DNA of 64,000 nt from Cololabis saira (GCF_033807715.1 NC_084590.1:36421505-36485504), one strand, 5' to 3'. Counted from the stretch's first letter, positions 11,735-26,173 are shown. Numbers and translations: made by a program. Notes: a model not told the origin generated them from the letters alone.

Positions 11735-14497
11735 GGCTGCTGCTGATGCTCGGGCTCTCCTCCGGGTCTCCTCCGGGTCTCCTCGGGTCTGTGGCTGCAG
11801 GTGGAAGGTGGAAACGTCCTCTCCGCCCCCTCTCTCCGTCCCCTCTCCGTCCCTTCCTGCACACGTACGGAGCGGTGTTAAGGCTGCCGATCGGAGCCGA
11901 TGCTTGGGTTCACATCCAGCCTCCCTTAACCCTCCAGGAGGCGAGTCCTCCGCAGATGTCTCCTCCTGCAGCCCCGGGGACAGATGCAAACAAAGACGGC
12001 TGCAGAACCGAGCCTCCCCCCCCTGCAGTGTGTGGATGTTGCACGAGCAGAGCCTGCTGTCTGTCTGGCCTCTCTGCTGCTGGACTCACACACTGACTAC
12101 AATGTAAAAGCTCTCAGTCTGTTTAGGTGCACAGAGCTCCTCCTCCTCTCCTCTCCTCTCCTCTCCTCTCCTCCACCTCCTCTTCTCCCTCCTCCTCCTC
12201 TTCCAGGCCAGATGGGAGGAGTTAAGGAGCTAAGAGACGCTCCTTTCACACCATTTTATCTCTCTGATCTCCCTTTATGGACCTTTAATTGGGCTTATAG
12301 CCCATCTGCAGTTGGCCTCTAATGAGACGTGCGCTGTTCTCACGTGTGACATGCGATTTCTGCCTTTTATTTCTTTCGATTAAAGTGTAAACTGGAAAAA
12401 TAATCGAGAGTAACACATAAAAATGAACTGAGGATGGATTTCAAGTAAAGATTTCAGTCAGATAAATGAAAGCAGAGCTCAGAGAGGTGTACGGAGGGTG
12501 AGTGGCGCCCTCTGGTGGTGGAGCAGCGCACGGAAATATGACATTAATATTATGGTCCTTGTTATAATAAAGCGAATAAACACGATGGCGTGTACCCTGC
12601 TTTCCACGTTTTCTCCGTCATCCTTTGGAGCCGTGGCGGTGAAGCGCTCATCCACACATCAGGATCATTTTTCACCTGCTGCACTGTCACGGGATTACAT
12701 CACCATTACATCACCAGAAAGGACAACAAAGGCAGCAGAGCCACATCCTCACAAAAGGTGTCTGCAATGAAGGAGATGAACCTACCACTCTGGAAAACAG
12801 GCTAAAAAAACAAAGAATAAATACATTTATATCACTGGTTATAATAAGGACATCAAATGTTGATCTCAGTTTCAAATAAAACATAATGTGGGGATACAGG
12901 GGGCAGTGAAGATGATGTGAAGGAAATACTGTCATTGAGAAATGTCCTTATTTCTTATTATAATTTCTTTAAGATGATACAGAAGATCGGAGACCTGATT
13001 CCACCTCAATATTCAGCAAAGCCGACTTACACAGGTGTAGCTCTTTGTTTTGCTCGCGCTGCATGTTTTTATGAGCATCAGTGTTATGTTGCACCTGTGG
13101 ACATCAATCTTCTCGGGAGTATTTTGCAACAAAATGTCATGTGACTTCAAATTAAAACAGAAAAATATGCACGTATTACAGAGATTTCACACCTCTGTCA
13201 TGTGTTTATTCTTAGCTTTGCATTTTATTTCCATTTTTGAACTTAGTCTCCATTATGCATTTATTTTTTCACCTGATGCACTTTTACCTGTAATGTATAG
13301 TTTCTACACGTTGTTGCCAGAGTAATAATCTATTATTAAAACTACCTAAAGCATGCCACAATAAACAGAAGCACATTCATCGCACCGCTGTGGCTTTGGG
13401 GTTGTTTTTCTTCCTTTCTGTTTGCCTCTTATCAGTTTTTATTGGGTGTATACAGGACGAGTGTTTCAAGCTCATTGTGTCCTGATGATGAAGACAAAGA
13501 CTTACTCTACTTAAAATATCTTCTGATCCATAGAGCCCAGTGTTCTTCATCCTGGCCTCACTGCTGAGCATTGGTCACCCGTGGGTGTGATTTATTTCCT
13601 TTGCAGCCAAATATACAATCACTTCATTTATACAATATATTTGAATAAGTAAATCCTTTCTCTTCAGCTTCTCAAAAGTTTGTACAATGAAGCCAAAGCA
13701 GTGTTTTTTTTCTTGATAGCAGGTCATGCTGTGCTCAGATCAGGGTAAACAGATGACTGTTAAATCTGCAGAAAGCAGTGACTTCCGCCACAGGTCAGTT
13801 TGACCTCCAACAGCCCTTGTAATCTGGTTTGAGTACTCCTGTATTGTAAAAGTAATCCAATAAAGCACAAAGTGACCACTGACGGTGTGATCAAGATTAA
13901 TGTGCTCACGTCATCTGACTGATGAACGCCCAAGTGGCTTCATTCTTCTTGACTCATTCACCAGTATCTTAAAACAGCTGAAACCAGTCTGACTTTTAGG
14001 CTCTTTTCATGGTTTATGGAGCGGACGCTGCACGTGAGGGAGGACAATAGCTCCCCACATGAGAGCTGTCTAACGACTGCTTGTAATCCAGCTTCAGTAT
14101 CAGCGCTGCAACATTCCTTGAACAAGCCTGTGGTGAGACACACCTGCTGCCTCACACAGGTTGTGACCCTCTCTGTTATCAGGCCACCAACTGAAACAAA
14201 CATTCGTCCATGAAGAAAAAGAAAGATCGGCCAGATGGCGAGCAGGACCGAGGGAAAAACTCTGAAGCTGCAGCTGCAGAATAAAAGGAAACTGTTTAGC
14301 TGTTGCGGTGCTGGGTCTCTGGGAAGAAGACGTCTTCCTCGGCAGACCCCCGTCCAGCTCCAGGAGACAGCTGAAGGGGTTTTTAGGAGAAAATTATCTT
14401 GGGACAAGTTCCTCACATAGAGCTGAAAACAAAGAAGAAACAGAGGGAAAAAGAGAGGGATATCAGTAAAACTAGAAGCAGTCAATTTATTGATCAA

Positions 14498-14499
<2 letters not shown>
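11735..14499. other. TRAF4 5' flank and TRAF4-NEK8 intergenic region
   Basis: GC-rich sequence just upstream of the TRAF4 start (to about 12.1 kb) is the likely promoter and 5' UTR. A (TCCTC)n run lies at about 12,140-12,172. Beyond 12.3 kb I see no gene. The long minus-strand frame at 13,958-14,497 has no recognisable domain. Confidence 0.5.
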
Positions 14500-14585
<86 letters not shown>

Positions 14586-14590
14586 TATAT

Positions 14591-14623
<33 letters not shown>

Positions 14624-14630
14624 GAGAGAG
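14500..14630. repeat. (TA)n, (GATA)n and (GA)n microsatellite
   Basis: About 75 bp of TA, then a short interruption (cac) and more TA, then nine GATA-type tetramers and a short GA run. Confidence 0.97.
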
Positions 14631-14656
14631 ATGCATAGTGTAAGTCACTGAAAATA

Positions 14657-15023
14657 CAGGACTGTCTCAGAAAATTAGAATATTGTGATAAAGTTCTTTA
14701 TTTTCTGTAATGCAATTACAAAAACAAAAATGTCATACATTCTGGATTCATTACAAATCAACTAAAATATTGCAAGCCTTTTATTATTTTAATATTGCTG
14801 ATTATGGTTTACAGTTTAAGATTAAGATTCCCAGAATATTCTCATTTTTTTAGATAGGATATTTGAGTTTTCTTAAGCTGTAAGCCATGATCAGCAATAT
14901 TAAAATAATAAAAGGCTTGCAATATTTCAGATGATTTGTAATGAATCCAGAATGTATGACATTTTTGCATTACAGAAAATAAAGGACTTTATCACAATAT
15001 TCTAATTTTCTGAGACAGTCCTG
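14657..15023. mobile_element. Palindromic Tc1/mariner-like MITE
   Basis: The ends caggactgtctcagaaaatt and aattttctgagacagtcctg are exact inverted repeats next to TA dinucleotides. The two halves are inverted copies of one another almost throughout (gcaagccttttattatttta against its complement). A second copy lies at 49,202-49,582. Confidence 0.85.
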
Positions 15024-15594
15024 TACTTTGTTGATCTAACATGGAAAAACAACACTTTCTATTCATCCTGCCTGTAGCAAAAGAAAGAAAGAAAGGAAAA
15101 GAATTGGATGCTCATGTAACTGTTCCAAGGTAGAAATGTTTGAACAGCAACCTAAATCTCTTGCAGAGCTTCATGAATGCTTCTCAGGGCTGAGATGAAA
15201 GACGCATTTAAACAGCAGCTCTGCACACCGCAGTAAGGATTACCAACATCTCTGTTACTTATTAAATTCTGATGCAGGGTAATTTTCTCTAATTCTGCAG
15301 CTTTTTTCAATTTGGATTTTAATACACTGTTTTTTGGGAGGATGTTGCAGCATCATTGCTTACTTACTGGTCACATCAACAGCCACAACTATTGCGCTAA
15401 AGAATCACTTTTAACATACAGATAGCAATATTCTTATTGAGTGAATGCTTGAATGCATCATGTCTTCATGTGTTTTAATGTTTATGTGCATTTCTGCCGA
15501 CATAATAATAAAAAGACGCTTGTCTCAAGTTTAGCTGGACTTTCATCTGGGGATTAGTTGGATTTCAACACGTCCCAGCATCTCAGAGTGTTCG
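15024..15594. other. Region just 3' of NEK8 exon 14, no gene seen
   Basis: This should hold the NEK8 3' UTR if the TAG at 15,595 is used. No clear minus-strand AATAAA is seen close by. Confidence 0.4.
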
Positions 15595-18500
15595 CTAATA
15601 GAGGTTAATGAGCAAAATATTACGTTTCACTGCCAGCAGAGTGTTGCCATGACAGCAAGCCACCGATGTCACTGTGAATGGGTGACTCTCGTCGAGCAGC
15701 ACCACCTTCGGTATCCCACAATCCTCCTCTTTCCTTCCGAGGCGGCCGCGGGCCCCCTTTCCCCACGTATACACCTCCCCTTCTGGAAAAAAAGAAAAAA
15801 ACAGAAGAAGGAGCTGGTCACAGGATTCAGAGCAAGACCCCCTGGAGGCATTAATCCACAGACATCTTAGTGACAGCTCGGCCTCTCCAGCAGTCGCAGC
15901 ATTGTGGTTCTACGTGTAGGAAGTCTGAGCAAAACAAAGCCTGTCTTACACAAGATTCAACAGGCCCTGTTACCTTCTCTCCAGGGGTTCAATCGCTGCT
16001 ACAATACAACATTCTGCCTTTTTACACTCAGCTGTAAGAATAAAACCCACCAACACAGACAGAGAGGACAAAACACACACATCTGTTATCTATCTGTCAA
16101 CGTATACATGTACAAAGAAGCATGCCAAGGCTTTAATATGTTTACTCAGTTATCTTAAGTGTAAGCATACCACGTGATCCATATAGCCATTGGCTCAAAA
16201 ATTTCAGTTCACATTTAATGAAAACCTGAAATTTGATTATGAGTCCGTCTTAATAAATTGTCTTTTTCTTGGAGTAGACAAACAAAACAGTCTCAAGATT
16301 TATTTTAACCTGGGCTCAATCAACTTTAATATTTGGATGTAAAACACTGATGAAATTGAAAATGGTTTCTAAAATAAATGGGAAAATGTGATAAGGAATG
16401 AGGTGATTTTTCCTTTTATAAACATCATATTGCCTCGCCTTCACAAATAAGAATGGATAGGAGAAGTAGTGAAACATAAATATAAGGTCCCTCTTTAAAA
16501 AAGATCTTTGATGTTGTACACATGAGTACTTCTACTTTGGTACTGATTTTTAAACTGTTATACATCGATGGTCAAAAAAAGTCCTCTCTAACACTTTATT
16601 AGACCACCTTTAGTGTTGATTATGTCACACATTCAGCTTGATAAGATTGTAATAAGTGCAACAAAACATATATTTAATTCCATAGAATGCATTCATTTTT
16701 CACCCAGATCTTGTATTGATGATGGGAGGAACCCTGCATTAAGTCCTTCCCCGCACATCCCAAAGATTTTAACAGTGTTAAGGTCTAGACTCTCAATGGG
16801 GCTGCCATCCATCCATCCATCCATCCATCCATCCATCCATCCATCCATCCATCCATCCATCCATCCATCCATCCATCCATCCATCCATCCAGCCATCCGT
16901 CCGTCAGTCTTTCCATCCGTGCGTCCGTGGCATCACCGTGTGGTAAATTTAGAATCACTAATCAAGCTAATATGCATATTTTTTGGACTGTAGGAGAAAA
17001 AAAATGATAACTCATTAGCTTCTTATAGCCAAGATGTTGTTTTGTGAAGTGTATCTTAGCTTTAAGCATAGGACGACCAGCAACCCAGAGTTTTCAGAAT
17101 AGAGGGAAGCAGGTTTTGAGCAGCATTAGAAACGGCAGCAAATGAGTGAGGAGATACAAGTTCAAAGGGCCGATGATGTCTCAGCAGAGGATGATGCTTT
17201 GCACTTTGAATCACCTTGTTGTTGAATTGTGCTATAGAAATAAACTTGCCTTGCCTTGCCTTGCCTTGCCTTGCCTTGCCTTGCCTTGCCTTGCCTTGCC
17301 TTGCCTTGCCTTGCTTACTCATTTAATAAAGCTAGGGCTACTACAGTTCAGAGGGATGTGACATCACTGGGAAGTGGACAAATCGAGAAATGTTAAAAGT
17401 GAAAGATGGACGTTATTGAAAAAGGTCTTCACAATTAAGACAGGATACAAATTGGACTTAAGACGGGCCATCCACTTTAAGCACTGAAGTAATTCATGAG
17501 CTGAGCCACTGGGGACTCAACTAAACTGCTCACCCTCAGATCCTGCATGAACTGGCTCAGCTGCATTTGCTGGAATAAACCCACTTTCTTGTCCAAATAA
17601 CTGGGGAGGTACTTTCTCAGCATCAGAGGTAGGAAGACATGTAGCAACAGCAAAGCCGAGGGGGACGACAATAATTTTATCATTTTAAATGGAACAATGA
17701 GCTGGGTGTATGTATTTGGATGAACAATGTAGAAGCTTACATGTGAGCTGAATATGTTGCTCTGAACAAGCTTGCAGGTGTCACCACATTTCTCTTGACA
17801 TCACTGAAATTTTCCCTCTTAGATCTTGAGTTCTACTGTTGAATTTCTTCTGTTAGGTTGCACCAAACATTTAACTGATCTCCATTCAAATTCCCAATTT
17901 TTCATAGACCATATTTATTTGTCTTCACTTCTTACACCAAGTTTAGTAGTTTCAACAATCTTAGTTGTTTTCCTTGTTTGACACAGAATAATAATTTGGC
18001 CCTTCATTCATCGTTTCCATGTGCACAGGATGTGTTTTCCTTCAGGCTTGTTGAAGGAATGAAATGCTACTCATTCAGAGATAAATAACTTTTTGCCAGC
18101 TGTAACATATTAATCCCAGCAGTCCTTTACCAGTGGGAGGCTCCTTGTCATTGACTTAGTTAAAGCCAGGTGCTAACCTTTTTTTAGACACGCAGTCTAT
18201 TTCTTTGCAGCTGTTTGGAGGTTTTCTGTTATGACGTTTACCCACAGTAGGGGGCCAAATGTTTACATGTCCATCAATACTACAATAAAACACAGGAGAA
18301 GATAGAGCTCAGATTGATCAATCCTAGAATTTGTCTTTAATTGCCTCAGTATTACAGATTCCTTTTCTCGTTTAGAGAAGGTAACCTAAAGATTTCTATG
18401 AAATGTTTTCTCCAGCTGACCCCTGGTGCGTTTTTTCATAGAAGGATACTTCTGCTATCTCCAAAGGCAGAGCCACCCACTGTACTGACATGCTTCCCTT

Positions 18501-21500
18501 CCAAACACCCATACGTGCTTATTAGTTGCCATCTAAATAGAGCAGGGCTTTTGGAAGAAATTTTAGCTGCTTGTTAACTTTTGGAAGTTTTCCTAAGTGC
18601 ACCAGTTAGGATAATTGAAAAAGAAGTCACTGCCTCCAACAGCAGCTTCCTGACAACCAAATCACGTTTGAAGCCCTTCAGACCTATGGTAAAACTACAC
18701 AGGTTATTGTTGTATCGTCTAAGGATACAATCTGAATGTATTTGCGTTTCATCTAAGTGATTTCCTTCATTTCATTTCTTTGCATCACACATTTCACTGT
18801 CAGTGGGCTTCATGTAAGATCACATCATTCTTGAATGTTCGGTGGCTTTGAGGAGGGAGTTGGATGTTGTTTTTTCAATACACAGTAACTCATGATCAGT
18901 AGCACATCTTTTACAACTTTGTGGACTGCTGATGTTGGCCATGCTAGCTCTTACGGATTATGCTTTTTTTTTCCACACTTTGCAGTTTATTGTTTGCAGC
19001 TAAGTATGTGCTTGTACATAACATTTTTCCACTTTGTATTAGATGAAAAAATAAACCGCATTGCATATGAGCAAAGGTTCAGGCAAAGACAAAAAGGATC
19101 AAGACTTTACTGACCAGATCCAACAGCCAGGGTGAAGGCGTCGCCACAGGCAGCCATTGTGATGCTCTGCAGACCGGGCACCGGGTACGGTACACGGCTG
19201 CTCCGCCGTGAGCTGCAACCCATCTGACCATGCTGGTTGCTGCCAAAGGTAAAACACTGACCCGCTTCTGGAAAGCAAATACACAGAAGATGTTAACAAA
19301 AAATAGTATGTCAGAGTTACACAAGTTGCTAACTGACGTTTCATTCCTAAAGTCTAAATATCAAGACTTTGACACAGTGATCTTTCGCCACTTTGTAGCA
19401 TTTTTGGGGACGATAGCTACAAATAAACATGCTACTAATGTTTGATGGAATAATACAGTGTCAGACTTCTTCACCTGTAACAGCAACAGAATGAGCCGTT
19501 CCGATGTCAACGTAAACAATCTTCTCAGTGCTGAGTGGTGCTGATTGGACTTGAGTATAAGAATGAGCTTCTTCCAATTGATTTACAGGATTTGGTTCCT
19601 CTCCTGCTGTAATCCTATCCAAGCCAAGCTTATTGAACCTGACCAAAAACAAAACAACAAAATCCAAATGCTCTTACGCTGTATCACACAATACAAACAA
19701 AGCTTTTGTATAAATACAAAGAGTAAACTGATGTTTGTCCTTGAATTTAACTTTTGTCCCTATGTATGTAAGAAATCTGCATCTTGCAGATTTAAACAGA
19801 GCTGTAGTGCCTACTATTTCCTACTAACAAACAGATCTACATCCTCTCTGCCAGGAGAGAGATTAACACTGAGTGCAGGCACAGTGTCCTTTTTGAGAAT
19901 GCTGTCTCACAGGTTGTGCACCATAAAACTATCTATAAACCTTTAATCTATCACCATCTCGCATGCACGTGGTTTAAGCATAATCCAATAGGAAGTACAA
20001 TTTCTTCATACTTTAAAGAACAAACAGTACCAGCATCTTTCCATTAAATACAAAGACGCAGCTTACATTTGTCATGTTTATAGGCAGAGAAACAGAATAA
20101 TTACCTGTTGTTTCCACATGCCACAATCCTGCAGTGGGTGCTGATAATCATGGAACAGTCGACGCCACACACCACCTTCTGGGCCTCAAATTCCTCGGGT
20201 AAACACACCTGCTGTGGAGAATTGTGGGTGTCTTGGGTGCCTAACCCGAGGCGACCTTTCAGACAGAGAGCCAAAAGACAAGTTGCGATTAAAGGCTGCT
20301 GCTATAAATCAATTTAAAAACACACAAAACAACAACAACATTAAAAAACGTTTCTAGTGCTATACCATTGTCTCCTCTTCCCCATGCAAATACTTCTCTT
20401 TCATTGGTCACAGCTAGAACGTGGGAAGCTCCACAGGACACCTGTATCAGCTCATACCCTAGGAGAGCCTCCACAATCTTGGGCTGTAAATACAGACAGA
20501 GTAAAAAAGTAAAAAAAAAAAAGAAAGAAACGTAATTAATATAGTTAGTCATTTTCGTCGAAAAGGTGCATGAGTGTTGTGTCCGAGTAACCTGGTGTTA
20601 ATGCATATTGAATAAGCTTAAAAATATATATAGTAGAGACGGGCATTATTCTCTGCAGAACTGATGGATAGCATGACGTATGACATCTTTACACATACCT
20701 GAGTTACATCATTAAAGTTGCCATGTCCCAGGCAGCCATTGCTACCGCTTCCAAATGTCATGATAATGCCCCTATCTGAAAATTTAAAAACACAAAAAAT
20801 GAGGATTAATAGGAGTATTAGTTGATGAGTGTAGCTGTATTGTTGTGTAGACCTCTGTATCTAGGAAACGCTAATCTGTGTCAGTGCAGTGAGAAGTGAT
20901 GAAGGAGAGGTAACTGAGCTGAGAGGAAGGGTCTCTAATCCTGTGTTATCTGCTTTGCAGTGCTACATGGGCTGATGACAGGAACCCACAGGGCCCTACA
21001 GTTTGAGCTCAAACCAAAAAGTTTACAAACTGCCAGCCAAACACAGAGAGCTTATTTAAAAGTGGTTTTACATGATCGGGAAAAAAAAATTCAACCAAAC
21101 TTTATGAACACTCTTCCTCTGTGTCTCAGAGCAAAGGGTTGCAGTGTGTGAGCATAAGCAGAAAATAAAAACAGATTTTCTCTAGCAGAACCCATAATTG
21201 GACTAACAAGGCATGGCCGCGACCGTTCTGATATACACAAAGAGAAACAAACCTGTCATGCAGGTAGTAAAGAGATCGCCACAGGACACAGACTTAATGG
21301 TGACTCCAGACTGACCCTCGAGGAAGCGAGAAATGAACAACGGCTGCATCTGTTCCACCACACCAGGAAGACTGGCCTCACCAGACACCACCGATGGAGC
21401 CTATCCAACATACAATCATCCATCAGCCTGACACATATAACACTGGATCACATAGCACACAGAATACCTATCAATTCTATACTAAGAGACTCCAACTGAC

Positions 21501-24500
21501 ATGCCATGTGAGAACACTATCTGTGAGACAACAAGTACTACCACAAATATTGCCATTTATACATATATCTTTATCACTGAGGTCGTATAAAATTCTAAAA
21601 ATGTAAGGGCTCAAACTCACCTCCCATGTGATCAGACGGCCCGACTTGGTGACTCCCATCTTTTGAGTACGGCCAAGAGACACCTGAAGCACTTCGGTGT
21701 TGAGCATGGGCAGACGGAGTGGGGCTGTAATGCCGCTTCCCCATGTGTACACCAAGGACAGTGGGAGGGGATGCATCTTTCCCGATCCTAAACCGACTGA
21801 TCCATCTGTTTCAACGCAAGAAGTGGAAACTAGTTAATGTTTTGGCTAATGAGCAACACCTGGTGTCAAATGATAATATTATGTTGTGTTACCCCTGGAC
21901 CTGTTGGTAGGAACCCTTCCTCCTGCTCTACCTTGAGCACCAAGCTGCACAGTAGAAAGTGGTTTCTCAATCCTGGAAAATTCAAAGGGGGACAAAACAT
22001 AATGAATCCTTTTCACAAACCAATGCAAGCAATATTTAAAAGATCAAATAATCATTATTTGTGCATTGAAGCCTCACCTGCGCATTTTCACGTTGCCTAT
22101 GTCGGTGTAGAGATTAAGCAAGGGCCTGATGCATATAGGCAAAGCCATTATTTCATTGAGCTGAGGCCGTTTGGATGGATCCAGGTTGAGCATGTTGAGG
22201 ATCAGCTGTCGGAGTTCTGGGCTGTAGCGGTCTGAGATTGGAGCAAAGGTACCGCTCATGATCTTGAGAACAAGGGCAGGAAGATTCTGAAAGGGAAACA
22301 AAGAGTGTAAGGCATTGAAAACCATGTAAAAAAAAAAAAAGAAGAAAAATCAACAATTCTCTCTTCAAACTCCTTGCCAAGTCTAAGATTCTCACATTGG
22401 TAAACTACCGTCGACTTAGTAATAGTGAAGATAAATTTGATATTTTATTTGTGAGAAAATAAAGAAGCCCAACAGCAAACTTTCATGTTTTCATGACACA
22501 TTATAGTATTTTCATAAAATATCCTGAGATATGGTAAAAATATCCCATGGTGACAATACTTTGTTGTCTGTTAGGAGGTTTTATATCTTTTCGGCACATT
22601 AAGAGTGTCAGTGTTATACATTCAGTATCCTTCTTGAATGTACCTAAACTGTAGTAAAAGCTAAAACTAATGCACCATTATCATGAAATTCCAAATAAAA
22701 GTAAAAATAGCATTTTAGTACAGCGGCTTCGAAGGCTCTCTTGAGGCTCGCCAGCTCGTACAACACACAGCCCAAAGCCCAGATATCACTCTTCTGGTTA
22801 TATGGCTTCCCCTCACACAGCTCTGGGGAGATGTAGCAAGGAGTCCCAACCACCTGCACAATGAAAGCACAATCTATGATCAAGATGGCAAATTATGTCA
22901 ATAGGTTATTTAACATTCCAAAGAAGGGACGAATCAGCTCACAGTGTAAGCTTTGCTCTTGCTGACGAGGATTTTGGAGATGCCGAAGTCCCCGATTTTG
23001 ACAATCATCTGGTGCTTGTCGAGAAGGATGTTCTGAGTCTTGAGGTCACGGTGCAGAATTAGTTTGTTGTGCACATGATACAGAGCAAGCAAGATCTGCA
23101 CAAAAAAGTGAAGAATGGTGTCCTCGTCCAGGAGGGAATTACAGCGCTTCTGTATATAGTCAGCCAGGGTTCCACCTGCAGAGAGAAAACGATTTCTCAG
23201 AATTCAGAACCTGAAAATAAACTCTCCACTCTACAGCAGTGTTTTACCTAAATGTCAAGAAACATGATTGAGGCTAAACCAATATCTATATACACTCAAT
23301 CAATCATAGATATTATAAAATCTACTATCCAGAGCTGTTCTTACCCTAAAATATGGTCAGTAAAGGAATATAATCTGATTATTTTAGGCTGATGATTTTA
23401 GGGTATAATTAAATGATTGCATGGTCCTTCAAAACACCATCCTCACAAAAATATTAAGATATTCTTAAGTTGTCTTCTCAGGGCTGGTGTGGGAAAAATA
23501 AAAGGTATTGAGCTGTACAATACAAAAGCTTGGGAAAAGTAAACCACTGCACAACGGATAAAAGAGAGTGGTGTAATGAGATACAAGATTACCTGGTGCA
23601 TACTCCATCGCTATCATGAGGGCCTTGTCCTCTAGGAAGTTCTCATAGTACTCTATGATATTTGGATGGTTGAGCAGTTTCAGCACCTGACACTCATTCT
23701 GGGCTGCCAGGCGTTCATCCCGTGACATCTGCTCCACCGGGATCTCCTTAAGGATGACGAAAGCTCCGTCGTTGCGCCTGCGGCACAGGTGAACAATCCT
23801 GACAAGCAAAGAAAAGGAAGAAAAATGAGACACATTTTGGCTAACACGAGACAATGATTTGTGGCAGTTCAGGCTTGGTACTGTCAAGCTTAAAGAGCTT
23901 TGGGACTGACTCCTTAACTGACAGAGATGCATTACATAGAGTCTGAGGAAAGACAAAAAAAAGGAAAACAGAGAAGAGAGTTATGTAAAATACTTGGAGG
24001 ATTCGGCCAAAGTGAAGATTTGATCCACTCTGGTCCTTAGGTGATCGGTTTTATAAATTGCTGTTAAATTAATTTTGAAAATTGACTCTAGTGGAATGAA
24101 TTCAATTAACTGAATTACAACAAATTGAACCAGAATAATTTGACTGATTTGGACTGTCCTTAATTGGACTGTATTGAAGTTGTTTTCTGTGTAAAGCACC
24201 TTAATGTGACTTTGTTGTAAGTTGGCATAACACAAATAAAGTGAATTACTGATGCAGCAAGTTGTGCGACTGTACAGATGTAATTAGTGAATGTGCGCTG
24301 TTAAATATTGATGTTTACTAACATTTTGTCACGAAGTACTGTACACATTCTGAATATAATTTGTTGTTTTTTTTTTGTTCCTGATGGTCTGTGATTACAT
24401 CACATGTCGTAAGAGAAAGCCTAGGTGAACCCATGAGAATCAGCTAATATATGTATAATGTATAATGTATAATATATACTTGAGGAGATCATGGAGCTGT

Positions 24501-25454
24501 GCATGCAACACAGAAAAGTGAAAGGAAGAAATGGTAGATGAATGCTTTCTGTTTAAAGATTTACAAGTCTAATATACTACATTTTAGAGAGGCATCAATT
24601 CAAATTAAGCACAAATTCAAGGCAATTTCTGAGGCCAGGTTAACTTTTTTAAATTTCATAACAAAATTAGCTCCATTTTCAAGAAGCACCTTTTGCAATC
24701 CTGTTTCCCAGTAAAGTCTGTGTAAAATGAATGTGATTCTTCTATTTATTCTACTATGACATATTACTTTGACTTTCAAAATGCCACAAGTTAATTGGTA
24801 CGATATAACTATGTGAATTTGAAACTATGTGTTTCAAATTAAAGAGCTGAATTAAAAAAAAAAACCCCATTACGTTATTATTTCTTCTTGTAGAAAGAAG
24901 GTAAATACTCAGTTTAATGACTACTGAACAGAATTTCAAATGTTGTCACCTCAACCAGACATATGTCGAAATGTTGCAAACTGTCATTCTAATGGAGCTT
25001 TGACACTGCGTTGCACTAACATGCTTAACTCACTGTTGTCCCTGAGCAGAGCAACATCATCTGTGGTCTGCATTACTTTCTGGCAAAACTGCTTTTCAAA
25101 AGAAAATTGTGAAAAGTAGTGTTTACATTTTAGAAACCCCAAGCTGTTTAGTCATTAAAAAGTAATAGCTCTTCCTCGGTAGTCTTTTAAAATAACTTTT
25201 CGCATGACTACGTGTGTGCTCTGTCTCCTCTCCAGATGCGTCAACGCAGCTGTCTTCTTCCGACAACATTCCGTTACATTTGGACGGGGAAAACTCAGAC
25301 TTTGTCGTTTCCTATTGTTATTACTTCGTTGTTGAAAGCACCGCATCTTCAAATAAACAACAGCCTGTAATAGAAACAATACGTCACGGGTTAAAAACAG
25401 AGTTTACCCGAAAGCTCCTCTCCCGACAACTTTGATTTTTTCATACTTCTCCAT
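15595..25454 (-). CDS. nek8: NEK8, NIMA-related kinase with C-terminal RCC1 repeats, 14 exons
   Basis: NEK8 is a Ser/Thr kinase of the ciliary inversin compartment, linked to kidney cysts and laterality. Coding exons, in transcript order: 25408-25454, 23593-23798, 22943-23175, 22722-22853, 22078-22286, 21893-21972, 21621-21805, 21253-21400, 20699-20775, 20366-20483, 20105-20255, 19475-19638, 19115-19267, 15595-15782. All junctions are GT/AG and keep frame, giving 696 residues (human NEK8 is about 692). Kinase marks: glycine loop GRGAFG (11-16), catalytic Lys33, HRD Asp128, DFG Asp146, then [11 protein letters not shown] in the activation segment. A basic linker (exon 6) leads to RCC1 repeats, such as [13 protein letters not shown] and [13 protein letters not shown]. 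Exon 13 ends at GATCTG|gtcagt; reading through would give a false stop after SGQ. Exon 14, across a 3.3-kb intron, supplies the final blade ([15 protein letters not shown]). The last codons are uncertain: either the TAG at 15595 is used or a donor at 15623 leads to a short exon I could not find. Confidence 0.96.
16805..16892. repeat. (CCAT)n microsatellite in NEK8 intron 13
   Basis: About 22 uninterrupted CCAT units, then degenerate ccgt units. Frames through it give artefactual repeat proteins on both strands. Confidence 0.97.
17240..17314. repeat. (TTGCC)n microsatellite at a retrotransposon tail, NEK8 intron 13
   Basis: Preceded by tgtgctatagaaataaact, a tail seen on fish LINE/SINE copies, then about 13 TTGCC pentamers. 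It was probably seeded by the 3' end of a retroposed copy. Confidence 0.9.
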
Positions 25455-26021
25455 CGCTGCTGCGCCCAAACGCTTCCGCCGTTTCCAGGCAACCCGGCCA
25501 TGACACTATGGCAACCCAGTAGGGACAAAACATACAGACAGAATCATAGACATATATACATAGATATATATGGATATATGAATATATGTTTATTATTGTT
25601 TCTTCATATTATTAAAATAGCTGAGTTTATGTATATATATGGCCGAGCTGGTCATAGAAATATATACATAGACGCCTCGACCATCGACCGCTGCTGCCTA
25701 TTGGCGCTGACGAGCCGTGAGGCAGCCATCTTGGTGCGGGCACCCGCTCCACTCAGTGTCAGCGCATTTAATCAGAAATACGTTTTTTTTCTGCAAACGT
25801 CATACATTTAGGCATGATACATGCACATACATACATACATGATCCGGCGTATTTTAATATTCATAGTAGGCTTAAAAGTAATATAATATTCTGGTATGTG
25901 AGTAGGCTATGATATGTAGGCCTAGGCTATATAATACACACACAAAAACACAACTATATGATAGAGAAGCAGAGGCAGATTGTGTAAAACTCAGCTATTT
26001 TAATAACATGAAGAAACAATA

Positions 26022-26165
<144 letters not shown>

Positions 26166-26173
26166 CCATAAAC

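Noticed and set aside
13958..14497. A 179-codon minus-strand open frame, the longest in the window
   Set aside because: It starts next to a TA microsatellite, has no recognisable domain and no supporting neighbours; composition looks accidental.
16613..16993. Repeat protein frames (HPSI and DGWM repeats)
   Set aside because: They are translations of the (CCAT)n microsatellite on the two strands.
19107..19114. TAA just after SGQ as the end of NEK8
   Set aside because: It would remove the last RCC1 blade. A good donor (TCTG|gtcagt) precedes it, and exon 14 at 15.6-15.8 kb restores the expected C-terminus in phase.
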